Made by a program: the position numbers and the translations under genes
Notes under the pieces: generated by a model
The model's database searches: none
What the model was told of the DNA's origin: nothing
The model's input: the letters and a program-made list of their open reading frames with translations, nothing else
Shown: piece after piece, positions 16,529-22,255 of the stretch
How the letters are laid out: each line of letters begins with the position of its first letter
How positions within the stretch are numbered: position 1 is the first letter of the stretch
DNA from: Syntrophomonadaceae bacterium
GTDB taxonomy: Bacteria; Bacillota; Dethiobacteria; PWVN01
DNA length: 29,904 nucleotides
Reading direction: 5' to 3'
Assembly (NCBI GenBank): GCA_003561835.1
Contig: PWVN01000146.1
Coordinates: 1 to 29,904 of the forward strand

Positions 16529-17155
16529 ATGCTGGTTATCGGCCTGACAGGAGGCATCGCCACGGGCAAGAGCACCGTGGCCGCCATGTTTGAGCGCAGG
16601 AACTGCGCCGTAATCGATGCAGACCGGATCGCCCGGGAAGTGGTTGAACCCGGCTCTTTCGGCCTTGAATCCCTCTGCCTCCAGTTCGGCAGGGGGATCC
16701 TGGACGGGGAGGGGAGGTTGGACCGGGCCGGCCTGGGCAAAAGGGTCTTTGGGGACCCGGCCCTCCTGGCCCGCCTCAACGAAATCCTGCACCCCCTGAT
16801 CCTGACCCGCATCGGGGAGGCCCTGGAGGCCTTCCGGCAGGCGGGGGAAGAGATGGTCCTGCTGGACGCCCCGCTGCTCTTTGAGACAGGCTTTCACGGC
16901 CGGGTGGACGCGGTGGTGGTGGTTTATGCCGCTGAAGAGGTGCAGAGGAGGAGGCTGATGGAGCGGGACGGGCTGACCCCGGAAGAGGCGGGGCAGCGCA
17001 TCGCTTCCCAGATGCCCCTGGAAGATAAAGTACGGCAGGCGGATTTCGTCATCGACAACGGCAGCACTCCAGCGGCGGCGGAGGAGCAGGTGAAAGAGAC
17101 AATGAAAAAGCTGCAGGAGCGGGCCCTTGGCTGGAAGAAAAATCAGAAGACGTGA
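16529..17155 (+). CDS. coaE: Dephospho-CoA kinase
   Basis: A 208-residue P-loop kinase catalysing the last step of coenzyme A synthesis. Motifs: GLTGGIATGKST at the N-terminus, VIDADRIAREVV, HPLI, LLDAPLLFETG and a C-terminal DFVIDNGST. Two ATGs are close. ATG 16523 is only 2 bases from GGGGAG, while ATG 16529 has an 8-base spacing and begins MLVIGLTGG, so it is preferred. The gene follows ytaF by 37 bases. Confidence 0.95.
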   Translation: MLVIGLTGGIATGKSTVAAMFERRNCAVIDADRIAREVVEPGSFGLESLCLQFGRGILDGEGRLDRAGLGKRVFGDPALLARLNEILHPLILTRIGEALEAFRQAGEEMVLLDAPLLFETGFHGRVDAVVVVYAAEEVQRRRLMERDGLTPEEAGQRIASQMPLEDKVRQADFVIDNGSTPAAAEEQVKETMKKLQERALGWKKNQKT

Positions 17156-17168
17156 CGGAGGGACCAGG

Positions 17169-17726
17169 TTGAAAGGCAAAATAGTGACAGTGCTTCTCGT
17201 ATTCCTCGTAACCTACATGGTGGTCCAGGGCATCCTGCCCCACCTCAGGAGGTATGCGTACCCCCTGCCCTACTACGAATATATCGCCGAATCGGCTGCC
17301 CGCCACCAGGTGGACCCCTTCCTGGTGGCCGCCATCATCAAGGTGGAGAGCAAGTTTGACCCAAAAGCTGTCTCCCCCCGGGACGCCCGGGGGCTCATGC
17401 AGATCATGCCGGCCACGGGGGTGTGGGCGGCGGGGATGATGGGCTTGCGGGATTACACCGAGGATATGCTCTTTGACCCCATGTTCAACATCGAGATCGG
17501 CACCTGGTACCTGGCAAACCTGAAAAAGGAGTTTGACGGACGGCTGCCCCTGGTCATCGCCGCCTACAACGGCGGCCGGGGCAAGGTCAACGCCTGGATG
17601 GGAGAGGGGGTCTGGGACGGGACCTACGAGAACCGGGAGGGCATCCCCTACACGGAAACCCGGGCCTTCCTGCAGAGAGTTCTGGACAACTACCAGGAAT
17701 ACCGCAGCATCTACACCCGCACCTAG
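17169..17726 (+). CDS. Membrane-anchored lytic transglycosylase (SLT domain)
   Basis: A 185-residue protein with an N-terminal membrane helix (~5-22, IVTVLLVFLVTYMVV) and an SLT/Slt70-like lysozyme-fold domain. The catalytic Glu is residue ~60 in IKVESKFDP. It is followed by SPRDARGLMQIMPATG, NIEIGTWYL and AAYNGG, all typical of soluble lytic murein transglycosylases. It would cleave peptidoglycan glycan strands outside the membrane. The frame is open upstream into coaE, but TTG 17169 with GGAGGG is the supported start. The gene often follows coaE in Clostridia. The palindromic repeat cluster begins 20 bases after its stop. Confidence 0.9.
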   Translation: MKGKIVTVLLVFLVTYMVVQGILPHLRRYAYPLPYYEYIAESAARHQVDPFLVAAIIKVESKFDPKAVSPRDARGLMQIMPATGVWAAGMMGLRDYTEDMLFDPMFNIEIGTWYLANLKKEFDGRLPLVIAAYNGGRGKVNAWMGEGVWDGTYENREGIPYTETRAFLQRVLDNYQEYRSIYTRT

Positions 17727-17745
17727 GGGTCGAGAAGGGGCAAGC

Positions 17746-17911
17746 ATTCAAGTTCCGGGGACGGTTCCGGGCACTTGAATCCATTCAAGTTCCGGGGACG
17801 GTTCCGAAGACTTGAATCCATTCAAGTTTTGAGAACCGTCCCCGAAACTTGAATTGAGGGCAAGGGGGGACGGCTCTCAAAGCTTTGAGGACCGTCCCCG
17901 GAACCTGAACT
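17746..17911. repeat. Cluster of palindromic repeats with REPIN-like doublets
   Basis: Three 35-base units lie at 17746-17780, 17783-17817 and 17820-17854. Each begins ATTCAAGT and ends ACTTGAAT (inverted ends), with exactly two bases (CC) between units. The core is GGGGACGGTTC in the first two and its reverse complement in the third, so units 2 and 3 form an inverted doublet. A fourth, fused unit at 17866-17899 is a nearly perfect palindrome: GGGGACGG and CCGTCCCC arms around CTCAAAGCTTTGAG. It is followed by a degenerate end up to 17911. The same doublet recurs at 29246-29317. No spacers are present, so this is not a CRISPR array. Confidence 0.9.
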
Positions 17912-17918
17912 TCTTTGG

Positions 17919-18095
17919 CTATTCCTTATCGATGATGGAATCATAAAAGGCGTTTCTTCCCTGGGAGCGGATGTTGTCCTTGAACTTGTCGGGGACTTCC
18001 AGGTTGGTCTGGTCCACGATTCCCAGTTCCCTGCTGATCTCAAATTTATATCTGTCCAGGATCTCCGGGTTGAAGCCCTTCTTTTTTTTCGCCAC
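17919..18095 (-). CDS. Short SASP-like spore protein (58 aa)
   Basis: A 58-residue ORF starting at GTG 18095 with AAAGGAGGGA upstream. The segment LDRYKFEISRELGI matches the first conserved block of alpha/beta-type small acid-soluble spore proteins, where the GPR protease cuts around E-I-A/S-x-E. The second, DNA-contacting GSVGG-MVKK block is missing. The C-terminus instead reads RSQGRNAFYDSIIDKE. It lies 25 bases downstream of a longer SASP gene on the same strand, so the two form a small operon. It may be a specialised short SASP or a truncated duplicate. Confidence 0.65.
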   Translation of the reverse strand: MAKKKKGFNPEILDRYKFEISRELGIVDQTNLEVPDKFKDNIRSQGRNAFYDSIIDKE

Positions 18096-18120
18096 GAGAT
18101 TTCCCTCCTTTGTCTTGGCC

Positions 18121-18444
18121 TTAATTCCCCTGGTTTTTCATGTCTTCCTCCGCCAGGGCAATGAGCTTCTTCACCATCCGGCCGCCGATTTTCCCTCCCA
18201 TACGGCCCCCTACGGAACCGCAATCCTTCGAGGGGATGGCCTGCCAGCCCTGGTCCTGAATCTTCCCGGAAAGGCCCAACTCCGAGGCAATTTCCTCCTT
18301 GTATTTATCCAGGGTAGCTTCAAAGGAGCGCCCGTCGCTGCCTTTTTCCACAATGCCCAACTCACCTGCGATTTCCATCTTGAAACTGTTCAGGGCCTGA
18401 ATCGCCGCCGGGTTCAGGGGCCTTTTATTGTTTCTGCGGGCCAC
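18121..18444 (-). CDS. Alpha/beta-type small acid-soluble spore protein, duplicated motif
   Basis: A 107-residue protein, longer than the usual 60-75 of alpha/beta SASPs, which coat spore DNA and protect it from UV and heat. It carries two copies of the N-terminal block, FKMEIAGELGI (~21-31) and YKEEIASELGL (~48-58), the sites GPR would cleave. The C-terminal DNA-binding block GSVGGRMGGKIGGRMVKKLI (~76-95) itself looks partly duplicated (GGRM twice). The frame extends 9 codons upstream, but those codons cover the Shine-Dalgarno AAAGGAGGG. GTG 18444 is therefore the start, giving MARRNNKRPLNP. The leader (18445-18590) is AT-rich, but I see no convincing sigma-G promoter. Confidence 0.85.
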   Translation of the reverse strand: MARRNNKRPLNPAAIQALNSFKMEIAGELGIVEKGSDGRSFEATLDKYKEEIASELGLSGKIQDQGWQAIPSKDCGSVGGRMGGKIGGRMVKKLIALAEEDMKNQGN

Positions 18445-18627
18445 GGGACGACCCTCCTTTCTTATTTTCATGAGATTTGTTACCCTTAGTTTTGGTCCGC
18501 CCCTACAACTTATACCCGTTAATATTTTACTGATACAAAAGGAAAATTATACCACACAAAGAAGCCCCAACCCGCCGGGAGAGAACCCTGCCCGGAAACA
18601 GCTTGTCAAATTTTCATTTTCCGGTGG

Positions 18628-18644
18628 TGCCGCCGCAGGCGGCA
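18628..18644. terminator. GC hairpin after the YolD-like gene (possible terminator)
   Basis: TGCCGCC (18628-18634), a three-base loop GCA and GGCGGCA (18638-18644) form a perfect stem just beyond the minus-strand stop at 18653. No T-run follows on the minus strand, so termination would be weak or factor-assisted. Confidence 0.35.
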
Positions 18645-18652
18645 TGAGAGCC

Positions 18653-19024
18653 TTACTCCTCCGGCGGCCCGGGGGAAGGGGCCCCCTTCAGCAGGGTACA
18701 CCCGGTGACGCCTTCCAGGTTGATATCTTCAAAGCCTTTTTCCGTCCGCAGCCGGACGAAGCCCTGCCGCCGGCTTTCCACCACCATCCCCTGCAGGAAG
18801 GCGGCATCCCTGCCGGTTCCCACCTGGATTTCCACCGGCAGCCGCTGGAGGAGGGATTGGGTCAGATGGCGGGCCACCTCTTCCCGGGACTGCTCCCCCC
18901 GAAGGAAGATTCTTTTCTCCTCCTCCTCCTCCTCCTCTTCCCCGTACCGCCGGCTGAGCTCTTCCCGGTGTTCCGGCAGCATCATGCTGCTGCAGAGGAA
19001 CTGATTCTCCTTTCGTTTGCTCAT
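18653..19024 (-). CDS. YolD-like protein under a LexA box
   Basis: A 123-residue protein starting at ATG 19024, eight bases after GGAGG. An N-terminal MMLPEHREEL segment (~14-23) resembles the M-x-LPEH motif of YolD-like proteins. A run of eight Glu (29-36) follows. The C-terminal half (GMVVESRRQGFVRLRTEKGFEDINLEGVTG) has the short beta-strand pattern of the YolD domain. YolD-like genes in Bacillus sit beside Y-family polymerase genes and belong to the SOS regulon. The LexA site in this promoter supports the assignment. No polymerase gene is adjacent here, so its partner is unknown. The family call is from motif pattern only. Confidence 0.55.
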   Translation of the reverse strand: MSKRKENQFLCSSMMLPEHREELSRRYGEEEEEEEEKRIFLRGEQSREEVARHLTQSLLQRLPVEIQVGTGRDAAFLQGMVVESRRQGFVRLRTEKGFEDINLEGVTGCTLLKGAPSPGPPEE

Positions 19025-19042
19025 GGGGGACACCTCCAATAC

Positions 19043-19054
19043 GAACATATGTTC
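19043..19054 (-). promoter_or_regulatory. LexA (DinR) operator
   Basis: GAACATATGTTC is a perfect 12-base palindrome and matches the Gram-positive LexA/DinR box GAAC-N4-GTTC. With its flanks it reads CGAACATATGTTCT, one base off the extended consensus. It begins 7 bases after the -10 box of the YolD-like gene, covering the expected transcription start. Confidence 0.85.
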
Positions 19055-19061
19055 TGTCCTT

Positions 19062-19089
19062 ATCATACACCAAATGGCGGAAAAAACAA
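19062..19089 (-). promoter_or_regulatory. Promoter of the YolD-like gene
   Basis: On the minus strand, TTGTTT (19089-19084), a 16-base spacer and TATGAT (19067-19062) lie directly upstream of the LexA box. Confidence 0.55.
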
Positions 19090-19129
19090 ATGTAAAGTTA
19101 TTCCTTCCAGCTATTTCATGGAGGGCTGC

Positions 19130-19159
19130 GGAATATTTGCCCGGCGGGGGGAGACTCTA
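19130..19159 (+). promoter_or_regulatory. Possible forespore (sigma-G-like) promoter for the DUF1657 operon
   Basis: GGAATA (19130-19135), a 17-base spacer and GACTCTA (19153-19159) partly resemble the sigma-G pattern TGAATA / CATACTA (5 of 6 and 4 of 7 matches). The position, 36 bases before the first DUF1657 ATG, and the spore context are the main support. Confidence 0.3.
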
Positions 19160-19194
19160 AAAAGGCAATCAAGATAACGCAAAGGAGCATCAGC

Positions 19195-19401
19195 ATGACG
19201 GTAGGTTCCCAGCTGAAACAGACCCTGGCATCCCTGCGGGGCGCCCGGGGCACCATGCGGGCCTATGCCAACCAGGCCCGGGACGAAGAGGCAAGAAACG
19301 CCTACGGAGAAGGCGTGGAAGAACTGAATGCCGTCATCGGGGACCTGGAAGAGCGCCTTAAGGCTCTGGAGACGGCAGAGCCCCAATACAGAGGATTGTA
19401 A
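19195..19401 (+). CDS. DUF1657 small protein (first)
   Basis: A 68-residue helical protein of the DUF1657 family: begins MTVGSQLKQTLASLRGARGT, then AYANQARDEEARNAYGEGVEELNAVI, and ends with the family signature EPQYRGL. These proteins are short helical hairpins found beside spoVA and DUF421 genes in spore formers. ATG 19195 follows AAAGGAG. The 2Duf gene starts 12 bases after its stop, and a second stand-alone copy follows that gene. Molecular function is not established. Confidence 0.88.
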   Translation: MTVGSQLKQTLASLRGARGTMRAYANQARDEEARNAYGEGVEELNAVIGDLEERLKALETAEPQYRGL

Positions 19402-19413
19402 GGAGGAGGTACC

Positions 19414-20274
19414 ATGCCGGAATGGGTGGAGATCCTGCTCAGGTCCCTGGCCCTGTTTCTGCTGGCCTTTCTGCTGGTCAGGGCCCTGGGGAAAAAGCAT
19501 CCCGCCAAAATGTCCCCCTTTACCTTTGTGGTCTACAGCGCCATTGCCGTCACGGCAGCCCTGACGGCCCTGAAGGTTATCGAAAACTTTATCTTCGGCC
19601 TGGTGTCCCTGGCCGTCTGGGCCCTGACCCCCCTGGCCCTGGACTACCTGGCCGCCCGCAGCAAGATGGTTCATGATCTGCTGCACGGAAAGGAAACGGT
19701 CCTCATCAAGCAGGGGAAAATCATGGAGGAAAACCTGAAGCAGGCCCGGTTGACGGCGGAGGAACTCCTCCGGGACCTGCGGGCCAAAGACGTCTTCAAT
19801 GCGGCCGACGTGGAATTTGCCGTCCTGGAGACCACGGGAGATGTGAATGTCCTCCTTAAGTCCGATAAAAAGCCCATCACCCCCCACCAGATGGAATGGA
19901 AGGTCCTGCCCCAGACGGAACCCCAGACGGTGATCATGGACGGCAATATCATCAACGAGGGGCTGACCAACATGGGCCTGAACCAGGGTTGGCTGGCGGT
20001 AGAGCTGGAAAAGGCAGGGGTGGCCCTGGAAAACGTCTTCGTGGGCCAGGTGGACTCCCAGGGGGAACTGTACCTGGACCTCTTCGACGACGCCGTCCAA
20101 CTACCCCAACCGAAGGTGCGAGAGCTCCTCTACGCGGGGCTGGAAAAAGCCCAGGCGGACCTGGTGAACTTTGCCGCCCAGGTGGAGGGGGAAGAGGCGA
20201 AAAACATGTATGCCGGCAACGCCGGGAAGCTGGAGCAGCTCCTTGCCAGGCTCCGGCCCTATCTCCTGCGCTGA
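19414..20274 (+). CDS. DUF421-DUF1657 spore membrane protein (2Duf type)
   Basis: A 286-residue protein with three N-terminal membrane helices (~5-26, 36-53, 59-79). A soluble DUF421/YetF-type domain follows (LIKQGKIMEENLKQARLT, ELLRDLRAKDVFNAADVEFAVLE). The C-terminus (~235-286) is a DUF1657 unit, AGLEKAQADLVNFAAQVEGE ... EEAKNMYAGN, clearly related to the two flanking small proteins. This DUF421+DUF1657 fusion is the architecture called 2Duf, reported in Bacillus spoVA2mob elements as a spore-membrane protein linked to higher wet-heat resistance. No spoVA genes are present here. ATG 19414 follows AAGGAGG. The spore role is inferred from architecture and neighbours. Confidence 0.85.
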   Translation: MPEWVEILLRSLALFLLAFLLVRALGKKHPAKMSPFTFVVYSAIAVTAALTALKVIENFIFGLVSLAVWALTPLALDYLAARSKMVHDLLHGKETVLIKQGKIMEENLKQARLTAEELLRDLRAKDVFNAADVEFAVLETTGDVNVLLKSDKKPITPHQMEWKVLPQTEPQTVIMDGNIINEGLTNMGLNQGWLAVELEKAGVALENVFVGQVDSQGELYLDLFDDAVQLPQPKVRELLYAGLEKAQADLVNFAAQVEGEEAKNMYAGNAGKLEQLLARLRPYLLR

Positions 20275-20288
20275 AAGGTGGTGAGACA

Positions 20289-20498
20289 ATGACGGTAGAA
20301 ACCCAGATGCAGCAGGCCATCGCGGGAGTCCAGAGCGCCGCCGCCACCATGAAGACCTTCGCCCTGGAGACCCAGGACCAGCAGGCCAGGAAGACCTTTG
20401 AAAACCTGGCCATGACCCTGGACAGCGCTGTGAACGAACTGCAGCAGCGCCAGCAGTACATCCAGGGCCAGGAGCCCCAGTATCGTCAGAAGGGCTAG
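20289..20498 (+). CDS. DUF1657 small protein (second)
   Basis: A 69-residue protein: MTVETQMQQAIAGVQSAAAT at the start, TFALETQDQQARKTFENLA in the middle and the family ending QEPQYRQKG. It is paralogous to the first DUF1657 protein and to the C-terminus of the 2Duf protein between them. ATG 20289 is 14 bases after the 2Duf stop, with AAGGTGGTGAG as ribosome-binding site, so the three genes form one operon that ends at the terminator beginning near 20518. Confidence 0.85.
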   Translation: MTVETQMQQAIAGVQSAAATMKTFALETQDQQARKTFENLAMTLDSAVNELQQRQQYIQGQEPQYRQKG

Positions 20499-20517
20499 CC
20501 AGCCAAGCCCGCCCCGT

Positions 20518-20563
20518 TTAAAAAAAAACGCCCGCAACCCCCTTTGGGGCGGCGGGCAATTTT
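20518..20563. terminator. Bidirectional intrinsic terminator
   Basis: GCCCGC (20530-20535) pairs with GCGGGC (20552-20557), and an inner CCCC/GGGG stem closes a TTT loop. A run of A on the left acts as the T-tract for minus-strand transcripts, and AATTTT on the right serves the plus strand. It separates the DUF1657 operon from the minus-strand genes to its right. Confidence 0.85.
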
Positions 20564-20568
20564 CAAGT

Positions 20569-20746
20569 TTACTCAAGCCGGGGGACTTCGATTTCAATTT
20601 TCTCCAGCCGGGCTAGGGGCCTGCCGGCCCGCCCCTGGCCCGGCTCCCTGGAGGTTGTTGTAGGCGATATTCTCTGTCACCGTGGTGTTGTAGTGCCGGG
20701 CCAGGGAATAGAGGGTGTCCCCCTTCTGCACGGTATGGGAGATGTG
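20569..20746 (-). pseudogene. LysM-domain gene remnant
   Basis: On the minus strand the frame reads HTVQKGDTLYSLARHYNTTV then TENIAYNNLQ, a clear LysM peptidoglycan-binding repeat. An in-frame TAA (20747-20749) closes it off only seven codons upstream, with no ATG or signal peptide. Past the LysM repeat this frame ends within about 20 codons. The neighbouring frame gives a plausible tail (LARLEKIEIEVPRLE) that stops at 20569 just before the terminator, suggesting a second lesion, a frameshift. I read this as the 3' end of a LysM gene whose 5' part was lost. The sequence just beyond (20740-20800) is unusually AT-rich. A GTG at 20731 could in principle start a short peptide. Confidence 0.6.
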
Positions 20747-20800
20747 TTAATATTCGCTAATATGCCCTATTATTCGCCGGATTCTCAAAGAATCAACGCC

Positions 20801-22138
20801 TCATATTTTCTTGAGGCCTACCCGGGCGGACAGAAGGACGGGGTCGTAGACCCCCCCGAAGGGCGGTGCATAGGCGAGGTCCAGGTCGAAGACCTCCTGC
20901 AGGGTCATCTGCCGCTGGATGATGGCGGCGTAAAGATCGATTCTCTTCACCGCGTCCACCGGGCCCATCATCTGGGCCCCCAGAACCCGGCCCGTCCCCC
21001 TTTCCGCCACCACCAGGATCTGCAGATCTCCCCGGCCCGGGTAGTACTCGGCCTTGCTGTTGGCGGTGATGCCGTACTTGACGGCGTCAAAGCCTGCCTG
21101 CTCCGCTTCCCCCAGGCCCAGGCCCGTGCGCCCCACCCCCAGGTCGTAAAACTTGGTCAGGGCGGAGCCCAAAACTCCGGGGAACCGCCGCCTGCCGCCG
21201 CAGACGTTGGCCCCGGCCATGCTCCCCTCCTTGTTGGCCTTGAGGGCCAGGGGTACATAGACGGGCTTGCCCGTGACCAGGTGGGTGGTCTCGGTACAGT
21301 CACCGGCGGCATAGATGCGGGGCAGGCTGGTCTCCAGGAACTCATTGACCTTGATGGAACCCTTGACCCCCAGCTGGATGCCGGCCTCCGCCGCCAGGGC
21401 CGTGTTGGGGACCACCCCGGTGGCGATAAGGACCAGGTCGTAGGCCAGGATTCCCCGGGAGGTGTGGACTTCCACCTGCCCGTCTTTTTCAGCGATTTTC
21501 TCCACACCGTGTTCCAGGTTTAAAACGATACCCTGGCCTTCCATCTCCCCCAGTATAGCCCCGGAGACTTCCGGCTCGAAGGTCTTGGCCAGTTCTGGAC
21601 GCCGGTGCACCAGGTGGGTCTCCAGGCCCCGCATCCGGAAGGCTTCCAGCATTTCCACGGCGATGTACCCGCCCCCCACCACGGCGCACTTCCGGGGTTG
21701 GTACCTGTCCAGGAGGCCCATGGCAGCCACCCCGTCGGAGAGGTCCTTGATGGTAAAGATGCGCTCCCCGGGCTCCAGGTTGATGCCCCGGGTCTGGGCC
21801 AGGGCCCCGGTGCACAACACCAGGTAATCGTAGGGTTCCGAAGTTTCCCCGTCCCCGGAACGGACCGTCACCTCCCCGTCCCCGGGGCGGATGGCCGTCA
21901 CCTCACTTTGCAGCCGCAGGTCGATCCCCCGCTTCTTCACGGCGGCCTCGGGGGAGAGGGCGATGAGATCTTCGGCGCTTTCCACCTGGCCGCCGATATA
22001 GTAGGGGATGCCGCAGGAGGCATAGGAAATGTAGGGGCCCTTTTCCAGGACGGTCACCTGCCATCCGGGTTTTTGCCGTTTAATCTGACTGGCGGCGCTC
22101 ATACCGGCGGCGTTGCCGCCCACGATCAATACCTTCAT
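20801..22138 (-). CDS. FAD-dependent CoA-disulfide reductase / NADH oxidase-like protein
   Basis: A 445-residue flavoprotein of the single-cysteine pyridine nucleotide-disulfide reductase group. The N-terminal FAD site is VGGNAAGMSAA. The redox Cys lies in SYASCGIPYYIGG (~43). The NAD(P)H site is VVGGGYIAVEMLEAF, the second FAD motif YAAGDCTET, and the C-terminal dimerisation domain ends DLAYAPPFGGVYDP. Relatives reduce CoA disulfide, polysulfide or oxygen with NAD(P)H, and motifs alone do not separate these. ATG 22138 has AGGGAGGG upstream. It lies 95 bases downstream of the CopB-like gene on the same strand, so a shared transcript is possible. Confidence 0.9.
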   Translation of the reverse strand: MKVLIVGGNAAGMSAASQIKRQKPGWQVTVLEKGPYISYASCGIPYYIGGQVESAEDLIALSPEAAVKKRGIDLRLQSEVTAIRPGDGEVTVRSGDGETSEPYDYLVLCTGALAQTRGINLEPGERIFTIKDLSDGVAAMGLLDRYQPRKCAVVGGGYIAVEMLEAFRMRGLETHLVHRRPELAKTFEPEVSGAILGEMEGQGIVLNLEHGVEKIAEKDGQVEVHTSRGILAYDLVLIATGVVPNTALAAEAGIQLGVKGSIKVNEFLETSLPRIYAAGDCTETTHLVTGKPVYVPLALKANKEGSMAGANVCGGRRRFPGVLGSALTKFYDLGVGRTGLGLGEAEQAGFDAVKYGITANSKAEYYPGRGDLQILVVAERGTGRVLGAQMMGPVDAVKRIDLYAAIIQRQMTLQEVFDLDLAYAPPFGGVYDPVLLSARVGLKKI

Positions 22139-22205
22139 GAAAATCCCTCCCTGTTTAGCTTGGCTTGGTTCCGTTTGGCTTAAAACTTCTCGTTACCTTC
22201 CAGAG

Positions 22206-22255
22206 GATTCAATGGGCAGCCGGGCCTGCGGATTCACTGGGCAGCCGGGGCTGCG
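22206..22255. repeat. 25-bp tandem duplication at the CopB-like gene end
   Basis: Two adjacent 25-base copies (22206-22230 and 22231-22255) start GATTCA and differ at two positions. The right copy encodes the last residues and stop of the ATPase, and the left copy lies just beyond the stop. Confidence 0.8.

Noticed and set aside
17746..17911. CRISPR array
   Set aside because: The units are self-palindromic, separated only by CC, occur in both orientations and have no unique spacers or cas genes.
17822..18223. 133-codon minus-strand frame across the SASP genes
   Set aside because: It is out of frame with both SASP-like genes, reads through the repeat cluster and is rich in Arg/Ser/Pro.
18546..18551. 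TATAAT on the minus strand upstream of the SASP gene as its promoter
   Set aside because: No -35 match at 16-18 bases upstream, and SASP genes normally use sigma-G. The site is also about 100 bases from the start.
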